In this document: positions 11,376-22,349 of the stretch, piece after piece
How the letters are laid out: every line of letters begins with the position of its first letter
How positions within the stretch are numbered: position 1 is the first letter of the stretch
Program-made: the position numbers and the translations under genes
Assembly (NCBI GenBank): GCA_030068145.1
Contig: JAPJBO010000015.1
Span: 372,001 to 436,000 of the forward strand
DNA: 64,000 nt
From: Diplonema papillatum
Taxonomy: Eukaryota; Euglenozoa; Diplonemea; Diplonemida; Diplonemidae
Direction of reading: 5' to 3'
Notes under the pieces: generated by a model
Told to the model about the DNA's origin: nothing
The model's input: only the letters and a program-made list of their open reading frames with translations
Database searches by the model: none

Positions 11376-11760
11376 AACCCGGGGTGTCAACGACAAAGCG
11401 ACCAGGATCTGGGCGTCATCGTTAGTGATCAACTGCTGGGAGGGTGTAACCCACGGCTCTCCGAAGACTGCCAAAATCGGCATGTTGCTTGTGCCGAGGG
11501 CCTCAACGACATGCCATCGGTTCATCGCACGAAGATGTATCCCAGCGCCTTGGATGGCAGTGGTAGTGGCTGTCACTCCACACAAACGAAATGAAACAGA
11601 ACCGAGAGCTGTGCGCTGAACAGCAGCGTGCGCACCATGCATTTCATTAACCACTTGCGTTGTCCGTTTACCACCGGGGAATCTTGTGCCTGCGTACATG
11701 CACGGTGCTCACAAGTCGGCTTCGGGACTACTTTTTCTAGCGGACGCTTGCCCTGGCATT

Positions 11761-11898
11761 TTTTTTTTGCACCTGCCTTGTAGGAAAAGCTTGAGGAGAC
11801 TGCCAGTTGCAAAAGATCAAAGGAGGTAAGTGTGCTGTAGCCCACACGAAGCACAGGTAAATCTGGGTTTATTGGCGGGCGTAAGCGTTCAACAAAAA
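11761..11898 (+). repeat. Dispersed repeat family A, copy 4
   Basis: T run, then GCACCTGCCTTGTAGGAAAA through GGCGTAAGCGTTCAACAAA. The GTATAA after the T run is missing in this copy. The tail motif with GCACAAGGCAGTCCCTCGAG follows at about 11950. Confidence 0.86.
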
Positions 11899-12907
11899 CG
11901 ACCCACTTTGTAGTTGTATTGTTTTCTCCCCCTCTAGCCTCCTTCGAAATGAGCACAAGGCAGTCCCTCGAGTATTTATAGTCATTTCGAAGGGAACATT
12001 TCCGGAACAACGGTTGCACATGAAAGGTTAAACGGAGCCAGCGAAGGTGCCTATCCAGGAAACCCCTCCCAGGGGTTCAAACCCGGCACCCATGAGATAA
12101 CAAAAAAATGGTCAGTTGATGCTGATCGTCCGTCACTTCGTCATCGGTGTACGCCCCAACTCCGGAAAGTGTTCCGTGTCCGTTGTTTCGTTGTCACAAC
12201 TTTAGAAAGTTCCTTGCTGGCGAAGTCGCCACAGCGGCTTCCCAGGAACTTCTTTTTTTTTGAACATAATTTATTACACACAAGCGCCAGATTAGAAGGA
12301 AATGCTCGATCGCCCCCAAAATCGGTTCAGATGAGGTTGTCGAGGGCGCGCGACCCAGAAACTGATCAGAATGTCACCCAAAAGTGCGAAAAGAAGGGGG
12401 AGCATGTTGCAAAATGGAGGTTTCGGCCACCCTCGACAAGATGTCCGAAATTGACCGATTTCGAGAATTTCTACAAAACGAGTCTCGGAAAATAGCGTAG
12501 AGAACATTTTGGAGCATTCCGGGGCACAAATGACGACATGCTGAGGCAGTGAGGCAGTGGGGAAAACTGGTAGTGGCGCGTATAGATCCGACTAAGTCAC
12601 CTGCACCCCCAAAAGTTTGAGTTCGGTGCAAGCCACGGCACCACGCTGAGGAGGCCCTACAATTAATGGCCGAAAACACCAGCCATCAACACCAACGATA
12701 CCCACCGCACGTGACTACCACCTTCAAAAATACGGAGGACATCCGTATTGCCGAACGTCACCGGAAGACCCGAACCTTCGGTGATGCAAGCCAAGAACCT
12801 TTACTCATAAATATGGATCGGGGCGTTGCGGAATTATATTTTGACCACATCCGTCTGCTAAATATGATGATACAGGCCAGTCACCCTGTACTTTCATTTT
12901 GGAACTA

Positions 12908-12975
12908 TCAGTCTTGCGGGTTGCTCTGCATTGTATTGCACGCGCAAACAGGACGAAGCGCCTGTCTTTTTTTCA
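12908..12975 (+). repeat. Dispersed repeat family B, internally deleted copy
   Basis: Keeps the left end (AGTCTTGCGGGTTGC...TGTATTG) and the right end (CGCGCAAACAGGACGAAGCG CCTGTC plus T run) but lacks the middle. It therefore defines the two conserved ends of the family. Confidence 0.68.
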
Positions 12976-13856
12976 GAATTCCGGGAAGAAGCCCCTATCG
13001 ATCATGACTGCACTTCTCACCAGGCGCACGCCCTACGTAGGCCGTTCGCCGACAGTTGCTGGCGCAAGGCCCACGCGGGGTATGTGCAAGCGCCGGAGCT
13101 GGATGGGGGGGGGGCAACATGCTGGGTTAGGCGAACATACAACATGCTGGGTTAGGCGAACATACAAGTTCGTGGACATGAGAAGCCTGCCGTCCGGCGG
13201 TTCATATGTCCTGAATCGGAAAAGGAACGAACTTCACGTCTTTCTACCAGGTGAGGGCTATATCTTGCACGCAAGAAATCGATCAACTGACACGCACAAA
13301 CATGCACTCTCCCGTTCCGTAAAAGGCAGAACGACCTCTGGGTCAATGGGAAACCGACCGCAAGGACGCATTAAATGAACATGCGTGAGACACAGTGTTC
13401 TGTCTAACATTGCACGAAGATTCCCCCCAGCTAACGGTTGCAGGACTGGAAGTGAGGTCGTCACCCGGCGTCTCGTTTGCGCCCTGAATCGAGCTCTAAA
13501 CGCTAAATCGTAAAAAGTGAAAGGCGTGGGTGAAGACAGAAGACACCCATGCCCGGCTGATAACGAGTTGCTCTCTTTGCTGCCCACTTCGCTAGCCCCC
13601 TTCGTGAACACGAAACCGCGAGCGGCGCGCCGCGTTGCATTTTGTTGCTCGCAACACCAACTCTCCTACGTCTCGAGGCACGCTCTGCTGGCATTCGACG
13701 CGTTCGCCTTACTTGATGGGTCGCACAAGACCACAGGAAATGCTTCTTGCGCTCGCTGTTTCTCCATTCTACCTTCGCGTGTGTGTAGGTGTGTGTGTAT
13801 GTGTGTAGCGGACCCGGTTTAACGTGGTGCCTTCCTGCACGAGACGTCCATGCTGG

Positions 13857-13857
<1 letters not shown>

Positions 13858-13898
<41 letters not shown>
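13858..13898. repeat. TG dinucleotide microsatellite
   Basis: About 20 uninterrupted TG units. Flanking sequence on both sides (GCGGACCC...TTTAACGTGGTGCC) resembles the reverse complement of the region around the AC run at 62528-62547. Confidence 0.9.
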
Positions 13899-13901
<3 letters not shown>

Positions 13902-14282
13902 GACCCATTTAAACGTCGTGCCTCCTTTCCCGAACGTACGACCACACTCTGAGTGGGCGTGTTATGGACCATGTTCGCGTCTGCTTTTGCACACGCTTCT
14001 GCCCGCGTGGTGTTTTGTGCAGCAGCTGGCCAACGCATCGTTCGCAGCCACGCAATTGCCAGACCGTCCAAGTTTGTGGGCTGTACACAAGCATCACGTC
14101 CTCGGTCGCGGTGGTTGTTGCCGGGTGGGCCTTCGGCGTTGTACCAAGTCTATGGCATTGCTTATCGCGCCGCGTCCCGCGCAACGTGCTCAATGCGCAC
14201 GGTCAGCCGTCTTTGCAGGGACGATACCATCAACGCGCAGTACATGCGGCTTCAGCTCCTCTAAACACGCCACGCGTCGTGC

Positions 14283-14370
14283 GAGAAGCCGGCAGCTGCT
14301 CAACGGCCTTACCACCCCCTCAGGGGACATCACCGTTTTGTCCTCAACCGTACTTCAACCTTCTTTCAGA
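14283..14370 (+). repeat. Dispersed repeat family L, copy 1
   Basis: GCCGGCAGCTGCTCAACGGC, ACCCCCTCAGGGGACA and CGTACTTCAACCTTCT are found again in the same order at about 31767-31905. The function is unknown. Confidence 0.62.
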
Positions 14371-14493
14371 TTTGGACTCTTGTTAAAATCGTGGGCGGGC
14401 GACCTCCCGAGTATTTTCTTCAAAGCAGGTGCTTCTAGAGCAACGAAAAAAACTGCACACGGTGGCTCAGACACGGAAACGACTGAGACCGGC

Positions 14494-16125
14494 ATGCCGG
14501 AACCCCTCGATGTGGATCTCCCCGGCTCGCCGAAGTCGGAGCTGGTGAGGCTGAAGAATGTCAACGTTCTGGGGCTCAAAGGCCCGGAAAATAGCGACCA
14601 GAACCTGCGCGCCACCAGCCGCAGCACCCCGTTGGCTGAGCGGGGGCTTCGGAAGTTCAGCTCGGTCATGCTGTCGAATTCGCTGTACATCCCCATACCC
14701 CAAGTCACGCGGCGGAGGAAGAGGACGCACGCGCGGAAACCCGTGCAGAAATACGCGTGTGACTTCGACACCGTCGTCCGCCCGCTCCAAACAGACTGGG
14801 TCTGCATGCAGCGCAGGCGCAAAGTCGCGTGTATTTGCGTCGTCGCCGCGTTGCTGCAGATTTCGCTTGTCTTCGCGCAGGTCCTGGGCATCCTTCTACC
14901 AGGGGCGGAATACCTCGCAGGCCCTGGGCACAGCCGGCGCACAGTGCGTTACCATGCGATCGTCATCGCCCAGAGTCTTCTCGTCGCCGTCCAGGTCATC
15001 ACGATCGTCCGATGGTACAAGCTCCGCATGCGCACAGTCGCGTACTTCGACCACCTGTGGAGAGACACCCCCCTGCAGCACTCTCACCTCCTCTGGCCGT
15101 GCCTCGGCGAGGTCTTCATCCTTCTTCTCCACGAGCCCCCTTACTTCGTGTACCTGTGGCGCGATTCCTACAAGCTGCAGCTCGGGGCTCTTTGCCGGGC
15201 GTACCTCCTCTTCGAGTTGATCAGCGGATGGTCTGCGAACGCTTCGCAGGGCGGCCGCCTGGCCACGTCTGTCGCCCGCGTTTCGAACAGCAAGCTTTTC
15301 CAGCTTCGCACGTGGATGTACCTCTACCCGATGCGGCTCGTCAGTACGGTGCTGATGGGCGGCTGGCTTGTGTTGAGCACGGCGTTGTACATTGCGGAGG
15401 AGGGAGGGCTGACGCTGGATGAGAGCATGTGGCTTACTTTCATCACGATGGCGACGGTAGGGTACGGCGACTACTACCCGAGGCTGCAAGCTGGGAAGGC
15501 GGTGTCGTGCTTGACTGCGCTGCACGGGATGGTGATGTCCGCGTTGCTGATCAACGCGATTTCCAACCTGCTGAAACTGAGCCCGGATCAAGGGAACGTG
15601 GTCGAGTTTTTGACAGAAGCCAGAATGAGCGGAGATCTTTGCGACATAGCCGTGCGTATAGTGCAACATGCATTCAAGCATGCCATGTTGAAGAAGCAGG
15701 GGGGGAAGGGTTGTATACTCAAGCTCAAGCATTTGTGCAGCAAATTCCGCCGTCTGAGGCGGGAGCGTGACAAGTTCGTCAACGGAATGCAGTCCAACGT
15801 CGACGTGCCGAGCACCGTTCAACGCATGGAAGACGACATCATCGAAATCAAGCGACATCTGCTCATTCAGCCTCGCTCCGAATACGCGTCGCCTCTAACG
15901 TCCGGATCGCTCTCGCCGATAACGCACACGTTGCAGCCGCTGGAGCAGGTCAACCTTAGCGGGACCGTGGTGTCCATCACGAAAGCCTTGTCGCACCTCT
16001 CCGCCAAGCACGCGCTGCTTGCCGTCCGGCAGGACGACCTTGATGACAAGATCGACCGTCTTCTTTCGCAGCAAGGCGAAGTTCTCAAGCGCCTCGAAGG
16101 CTTGGGCAGGATGCACAGCCCTTGA
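14494..16125 (+). CDS. SK-type (small-conductance calcium-activated) potassium channel, paralog 1
   Basis: 543 residues from ATG at 14494; this start makes it nearly as long as its paralog (535). The open frame continues upstream but reads through a TG microsatellite, so the longer start is rejected. Six membrane segments are visible at roughly residues 111-135, 153-176, 199-217, 230-245, 275-305 and 338-361, with the potassium filter TVGYGD at 321-326. The spacing of segments 2-3 (a FDHLWRD loop, then a LGEVFILLLHEPP helix) and the cytoplasmic region after segment 6 (about 362-435, with LTEARMSGDL and KLKHLCSKFRRLRRERDKF) match the SK family, whose equivalent region binds calmodulin. A coiled-coil C-terminus (about 490-540) would assist tetramer assembly. 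Expected to pass potassium out of the cell when calcium rises. Apparently intronless. Confidence 0.88.
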   Translation: MPEPLDVDLPGSPKSELVRLKNVNVLGLKGPENSDQNLRATSRSTPLAERGLRKFSSVMLSNSLYIPIPQVTRRRKRTHARKPVQKYACDFDTVVRPLQTDWVCMQRRRKVACICVVAALLQISLVFAQVLGILLPGAEYLAGPGHSRRTVRYHAIVIAQSLLVAVQVITIVRWYKLRMRTVAYFDHLWRDTPLQHSHLLWPCLGEVFILLLHEPPYFVYLWRDSYKLQLGALCRAYLLFELISGWSANASQGGRLATSVARVSNSKLFQLRTWMYLYPMRLVSTVLMGGWLVLSTALYIAEEGGLTLDESMWLTFITMATVGYGDYYPRLQAGKAVSCLTALHGMVMSALLINAISNLLKLSPDQGNVVEFLTEARMSGDLCDIAVRIVQHAFKHAMLKKQGGKGCILKLKHLCSKFRRLRRERDKFVNGMQSNVDVPSTVQRMEDDIIEIKRHLLIQPRSEYASPLTSGSLSPITHTLQPLEQVNLSGTVVSITKALSHLSAKHALLAVRQDDLDDKIDRLLSQQGEVLKRLEGLGRMHSP

Positions 16126-16317
16126 CCCACAGTGGAGGGGAGGATATCCTTCTTGCATCCTGTCCATGGAATGGTGGTAAAATGAACGCTTGCGTTGTGA
16201 TCACCTCGATCCCCAACTTGCAGAAGCATTAACCAGAACTCTGTGCCGCCATACGTGCCACGTACCATACTAGGTGGCAACAGGAAGAGAAGGGTCACTT
16301 ATCCAAGCTCGAGCATG

Positions 16318-16680
16318 TGGGAGCGTGACAAGTTCGACAGCGGAATGCAGTCCAATGTCGACGTGAGCACTGCCTCACCGACATTGGCGAAACCAAGCGA
16401 CATCTGCTCATCCAGCCGCGCTCCGAAGACGCGTCGCCACAAGTCGCCGATGCTCCACACGTTGCCGGAGTTGGTTAGCCGGTGGAACTGTGGTGTTCAT
16501 CTGATCTACCGCGCCGGATGTTTCGTTGTCTTTGGCCGCGCTCCTGGCCTTTCAGCAATCAAGTACGTGCAGCAGGATCCCCTCGCGATGTTTATGTTTG
16601 GTCAACCTCCGATTTTCGAACCAAACCATTGACCGTCGCCTGGATAGAATGGGCCTGTCAACTGCAGGTGAAGGCCTCAA
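16318..16680 (+). pseudogene. Truncated SK-type channel 3' fragment (third copy, dead)
   Basis: Starting GGGAGCGTGACAAGTTCGAC the sequence follows the 3' part of paralog 1 (15764 onward): ERDKF, GMQSNVDV, the HLL-type segment and CACACGTTG all recur in order, with deletions and frameshifts that break the frame within about 30 codons. It lacks the membrane and pore regions completely. Its position about 190 bp after paralog 1 points to a tandem duplication that later decayed. Confidence 0.8.
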
Positions 16681-17177
16681 ACGACCCATTGTGTACGCGG
16701 ACGAAGCGCGTTTTCTTTTTTTGCGTGCGGAACAAGGAAACTAGAGTAAGTCGTCAAAGGGTCCCAAGTTGTTACGACTTTTGATTCCTCTGGCTGAGAA
16801 ACATTGCATGGATCCGGGCGCTGAGCGTCTCTGGTGCGTAAGAGAGCGAGAGAGGGAGAGAAACGTCCTTCTTCCTTCCCCGTAGTTTGCACGGTAAACG
16901 GCACAATACACGCAAACAAAAAATCCCATACTTTCTCGATTCAGCCTCAAAAAACGCCTAGCAAAGGAAACATACAACGTGCCCGGCAAATTCGCCCGCC
17001 GGTCACGGATCCAGACCAAGGCTCTTCAAACATGGCCGCGGGCGCTCGATCCGCACCACTGGCCTTTTGATCTCGACGCAAATGCTCTCCGTGGTGCGTT
17101 CAGTACCTCAAAGTACATTTGCGCCGGTAAAGACCGGCGCGCAGCGAGACTAGAGGCAGCAGATAAAATTCGGGAAA
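16681..17177. other. Non-coding spacer
   Basis: Nothing recognised between the decayed channel fragment and the satellite. A GA-rich stretch occurs at about 16840-16862. Confidence 0.5.
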
Positions 17178-18357
17178 CAGTAAAGTTCGGGTGAAGCTAA
17201 GTTCGGGCGAAGCGAAGTTCTGGCGAAGCAAGTTCGGGCGATGCAAAGTTCTGGTCAAGCTAAGCTCTGGCGAAGCAAAGTTCGGGTGAAGCAAAGTTCG
17301 GCGAAGCTAAGTCAAAGCAAAGTTCAGGTGAAGCTAAGTTCTGGCGAAACAAAGTTCGGGCGAAGCTAAGTCAAAGCAAAGTTCGGGTGAAGCTAAGTTC
17401 CGGTGAAGCTCAGTTCGGCGAAGCTAAGTCAGCAGCAAGTTCGGGTGAAGCTAAGTTCTGGGGAGGCTAAGTTCTGGTGAAGCAAAGTTCGGGGGAAACA
17501 AAGTTCGAGTGAAGCTAAGTTGTGGGGAAGTTCTGGTGAAGCAAAGTTCGGCAGCAAAGTTCGGGCGATGCTAAGTTCTGGTAGTAAAGTTCGGGCGAAG
17601 CTAAGTCAAAGCAAAGTTCGGGTGAAGCTAAGTTCTGGGGAGGCTAGCAAAGTTCCGGCGAAGCTAAGTTCTGGTGAAGCTAAGTTCGGCGAGCAAAGCA
17701 AAGTTCGGGTGAAGCTCAGTTCTGGGAAGGCTAAATTCTAGTGAAGCAATGTTCGGGCGACACAAAGTTCGGGTGAAGCTTAGTTCTGGGGAAGTTCTGG
17801 TAAGCAAAGTTCTGGTGAAAAAAACTCGGCAGAGTTCGGGCGATGCTAAGTTCTGGTGAAGTAAAGCTAAGTCAAAGCAAAGTGCAAAGTTCGGGCGAAG
17901 CAAAGCAAAGTTCGGGCGAAGCTAAGTTCGGCGAAGCAAAGCAAGGTTCGGGTGAAGCTAAGTTCTGGTGAAAGCAAAGTTCGGGCGAAGCTAAGTTCTG
18001 GTGAAGCTAAGTTCGGCGAAGCAAAGCAAAGTTCGGGTGACGCTAAGTTCTGGGGAGGCTAAGTTCTGGTGAAAGCAAAGTTCGGGCGAAGCAAAGCAAA
18101 GTTCAGGCGAAGCTAAGTTCTGGTGAAGCTAAGTCGGCGAAGCAAAACAAAGTTCGGGTGAAGCTAAGTTGTGGGGAGGCTAAGTTCTGGTGAAGCAAAG
18201 TTCGGGCGAAGCAAAGCAAAGTTCGGGCGATGCTAAGTTCTGGTGAAGTCAAGTTCGGGCGAAGCTAAGTCAAAACAAAGTTCGGGTGAAGCTAAGTCAA
18301 AGCAAAGTGCAAAGTTCGGGCGAAGCAAAGCAAAGTTCGGGCGAAGCTAAGTTCCGT
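17178..18357. repeat. Degenerate satellite of about 16-bp units
   Basis: About 1.2 kb built from variants of AAGTTCGGGYGAAGCTand AAGTTCTGGTGAAGCA, with 1-3 base gains and losses and higher-order pairs or triples. It lies between the two channel genes. Open frames across it are simply the repeat read in one frame and are not accepted as genes. Confidence 0.95.
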
Positions 18358-18452
18358 CCGGGCCTGAAGTATGCAAATGCCCGGTGCCAAATCACGGGTC
18401 AAGAAAACCCCGGAGCGAGGGAATTGACCGAAGACCGAGGGGAACCAAAAAA

Positions 18453-18530
18453 AAGGTCCTCGGCGGGGTTCGAACCCGGGAACTCCAGCCCTAAACCCTG
18501 GCTCCGTTCACTCTGCCATCACGGTGTCAA
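18453..18530 (-). other. tRNA-like sequence with box A/box B and T-run, probably a tRNA relic or SINE head
   Basis: Read on the minus strand it has TGGCAGAGTGAACGG (box A-like), CCGGGTTCGAACCCCG (box B/T-arm with a 7-base loop), then GAGGACC and a run of seven T, as in a Pol III unit. The acceptor stem does not pair (the 5' side does not complement CGAGGAC) and no clean anticodon arm forms, so it is not called as a functional tRNA. Confidence 0.3.
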
Positions 18531-21500
18531 TTTCCAGGGGCAAAAAAAGCTATGGCCGCTGACAAAAATCCTGACCCAAAAAAACACTACGAAAAAGTGC
18601 CCCCGGGCTTCGCCCCCGACCCCCTAAAAAGTGGGGTTGGCTCGATAGAGCTATTAGCATACCTCTAGTCTCGGAAAATCTTTAGTACTGTGGCTCTCAA
18701 GCTACACAAAACTCCTCATTAGTTCAACATCCAATTTGTCGTTTTCCACATTTCTCCCAAAGTGGTACCTTAAACGAAACCCCCGAATCAAATTACACTT
18801 TCGAGCTTCGTGCGAACAGTTTAAAAGCAAATGTTTAGCAACTAGGCACTAGCTAAAAGGTCACGTCGCGGCTCCAGTCATGGTTACCACCATGCATCTG
18901 AAGTTTGCGAGACTCATCTGTGCCGCACAGGGCAGCAGCGGCACTACCCAGAAAGCCCTTGTCACGAGGATCGTGAGTTCTCGTAGGGGCTGTTGCCCTG
19001 ATGGTGTGTGCAGAGTGCGTGAGCATCCGGAGAAAAGCCGCTCTGAGTGTTGGACGGCACTGGCTCCAATGCCATTCGACGGAGTTTGGTAGTACTTGCC
19101 CCTGCGAAGGCAGGATGTTCGTTGTGTTTGTTTGCACGTCCGTTGACACGCTGCCCGCATTTTTGTTCCGTACAGTTTCTCTTTCCCCAGGTCTCGTGGC
19201 CATTGTTGTTTGCCTCACCATTGTTTCGCGTTCACAGGTTCATGTAGCAAAAGCCACACGGAAACTGTGCAAGGCAGCTTGCAAGTATCCCCACGCTTCC
19301 CTGCAGGTTACAAGCTCGGGACGACAAGTTGCCTTCTCAGGCAGGCAGATCGAAGGGCATCGCCTGCGGAAGGACGGACTTCGCCACAAAACACTATCCG
19401 GCGTGCAAACCGGGACCCCCTGGAACTACATCGGATTGCCCTACCGCCTGCCTATCGTCATCAGGCAAAAAACAGGGGGACGCCTGTCGACAGCGGAGAA
19501 GAAGAGGAAGGAGTTCCGCAACTAAACGCGAGAACGTGGCGCGGAGGCAGCACGAAGCGAAGTGGAACACACGGAAGAGCGGGAGCCCAAAGCGGAGCGA
19601 CATCAGCTACCACATTGACCGATGTGTGAACGCCGCTGCGAAGCGGCAGACCGTGGAGCAGCGTCGGCAGAAAGGAAGCCCCACCAATTGGAGAAAGCGC
19701 CTAGAGCCTTTCAGCTTGAAGTTCTTGTTAAGCTCAACTGACCATGTCTCTCGACGGCATCGGTCTTGTATTGCTGGCTTGCTTTTGAGCAGGAAGAGTG
19801 GGACCGGTGTGCAGGCTGCACAGACATGCTGGGCTTCGGTCTTCGTTTTCTGTTCGGCGTGTGTGATACCGAGTGACGAGCGGAACTTGGGATGGCCCTG
19901 TTGCCAACGCCCTGAGGGCGGAACTCGACGGGTCTGGAACCATGCTGGGTGATTCCGCGTACGGTCTTAATTACTACAGCGAAGACGGGACAAGAAACCG
20001 AGTGCGCCACGTGATGATGATGCAAGCCATCGTTGCAAGATAGCGGTAGACCGGCTCACTACGTGCAACTGATCGGCGTTCTAGACTACCTCGCCCACCT
20101 GGCCGCCGACGGACCACAGAGGTGAAAGGCAGCACAACGGAAAGGCAGGCGCGGTCGGTACGAGAAGCGGCAATCGCGGAGAAGGCAACGAGTACAGAGC
20201 AGTCGACGCGCAGACCAGCAGTAAAGCGGCCGGCGTCGCGAGGTGGCACAAACCGAAGAAGCCCGTGCGGCAGGGAGTGGAGACGAGGTGATGCAAGACG
20301 AAGGGGAAGCGCGAAGCGACCAGCCCGGACGGACCAGCAAGACGCAAGACAAGGCGACCAAGAGAAGGAGGGGGACGTGACCCAAAGACCCGGGCTAAGT
20401 AGCCTGGAACTAATGTGATGGACCTTTCTTCGGAGGCCCCACCTGGTCCGGGCTCCTGGTAAGTTCCCCGAAACTTCCCGACACTTCCCCGAAACTCCCC
20501 GAAACTCCCGATACTCAGCCCGATTTTTGTGGGAAAAAGTGGGGCTGCCGGTGGGTGGGCAGGTGTACAGGTTGGTAGTTGAGTGGACAGATGGGTGGAT
20601 GGGGGGGATGGATGGATGACAGGTGGGTAGTTGGGTAGACGGGTGGGTGGATGGGCGGGCAAGTGGGTGAGGTGTGCAGGTAGGTGTGCTAGTGTGCTTC
20701 GGACGCGGCTCTCTTGAGCCGTCCGTGTTCCTCCTCCTCCGATCCTCTTCCTTGGCCACCTCGACAGCTCGCAGGGCGTTTCTTAACACCGTGCGAGAGA
20801 ACTCGGATGCATCTACCAACTGTAGCTTGGACTCCTAGGCAGTTGTTGAGGCATACCCTGCAGCCTGCGGATTCGGAGGGCCTCAAGGCGAACCAGCAGT
20901 TGCTGGAAAACCTGCAGGACCTGCCTTTGAGTCCTTCGACACAGGGAGGAGTCTGAACAGGACGCGTCTTGTGCATGTGCGCGGGTTCAACCATCATCTG
21001 ACTCCTCTGTTTGCGGTTGCAACCTTCGGTACCACGAGTTTGCCATTCTTATGACAAACTTTCCAATTCCCCCTTGGGTTTTGGTTTGGGCGAGAAGTAT
21101 TCGCGCCCGCCATCTCCCATGACCTTCCCACTTCTGATCACGCTGCAGCAGTCACGTGTAAACCGAGCAGACCCAGTCGTCTTCCCCCATCTGGTCCCGA
21201 ACGACGAGCACCGCTCCTTCGATGATTGGAACCATCCCGGAATTCTGAATTCGCTGTTGAAAGGAGTGTCCACGTTCACTTATGTGGGGAGTTGTAGAGT
21301 ACGGGAGGAACCGGAAATCTCCGGAAAGATGGTACCCGCATTCCAACTCGTCTCGGGAAAGGTCAGTCGACGACCGTATGCAGGTGGGTGGAGGCCCTGG
21401 GACTGCGAGGCGTGACCACCCCATAAGGAGGACTCTCTATCTTGCGTTATCTCTCTGTAGCAGTCGCCATCGCAACCTTATCCTCGGCCAAGCATCATCC

Positions 21501-22349
21501 TGCAACCCTGCTTTCAGGATGGCCATCGTGCCTCTCATTTTGATTATTTATCAACCTTACTCCTCGCCCGAACTGCCGTCTTCGACCGGAACTGCCCCTG
21601 GTCCTGGTGGTTAGGGCTAGCATGCAAAGAGCCTGTGGCGATAATCAGCATCTGCTCTCTTTCGTGACTACCTCTTCGTGCTACCTCTCTTCGTCACTGG
21701 TACCTTATCTTGCACCTCTGCCCGCCGCGGAGTGCACGTCTCTGTCCTCGATGATGGCGAGTCCTTACGCCGCCGCTTCGTTGCAGCGGCCGTCCTAGTG
21801 TCGTCGTCTTCTGCGGCGTTCTCGATGGCGGTGTTGGCGCCGGCATCCGCCGCTTCCCTTGTGGCGCTTGGGCCGATGCTGCAGGCATCCGTGGTGTGAG
21901 TTCCTGCAGCATCCCGCGATCGTCTCGCACGTCCGGCACTGCGTCATCCTGTGCTTCTCGCAATACTTCACGGCAAGGCCGTCCCCTGCCGCGTGGTGTG
22001 CCTCCGCAGCAGCGCGCTACCGACGCTTGCTGATGCTTGCACTCCTCTGCGCATTTCACTTTGTGATGTCCTTGGTGGTGACCTGGGCACGCCTACCTCC
22101 ATGCGCTGGGTCTCTGCCGCCCACTAAATTTACCCTCTTCTGCCCCACGAAGGAAATACCCCGAAACTCCCCGAATTTCCCCGATATTTTCGTCTGGACC
22201 AGGTGGGGAGGGGCTCACGCTCTCAAAGTTCGACTTATACGCGGCCAATGCGCAGAACCGCGAACCCAGCTCATTTACAAGTAAGTAACCCTCTATTTCC
22301 GTGTTATAGTCTAATGCACAAAAGGAGTCCAAAAAGGTAAGGGGAAAAC
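18531..22349. other. Gene-free spacer before the second channel gene
   Basis: No accepted gene. On the minus strand at about 20680-20920 two short stretches look coding-like (VFQQLLVRLEALRIRRLQ, and LVDASEFSRTVLRNALRAVE followed by AKEEDRRRR), but they are in different frames and no consistent splice joins them. A G/T-rich stretch of degenerate GGTGGG(T)A units lies at about 20550-20690. CCCGAAACTCC motifs cluster at about 20465-20515 and 22155-22190. A 38-bp sequence at about 21631-21670 recurs at 56618-56660. Confidence 0.5.

Larger units (their letters stand above)
11376..14493. other. Gene-free spacer with repeats
   Basis: No coding region supported. Contains family A (11761-11898) with its tail motif (about 11930-11985), a shortened family B (12908-12975), a TG microsatellite (13858-13898) with flanking sequence related to 62107-62545, and family L (14283-14370). 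Open frames across the TG run are read-through of a dinucleotide repeat. Confidence 0.6.

Noticed and set aside
13789-14493. A 235-codon N-terminal extension of channel paralog 1
   Set aside because: It reads through a TG microsatellite and low-complexity sequence. The paralog has no such extension and the ATG at 14494 gives matching lengths.
18453-18530. Functional tRNA gene on the minus strand
   Set aside because: Box B and a T run are present, but acceptor and anticodon stems do not pair.
17520-18627. Open frames across the 16-bp satellite
   Set aside because: Repeat read in one frame; no start context or family.
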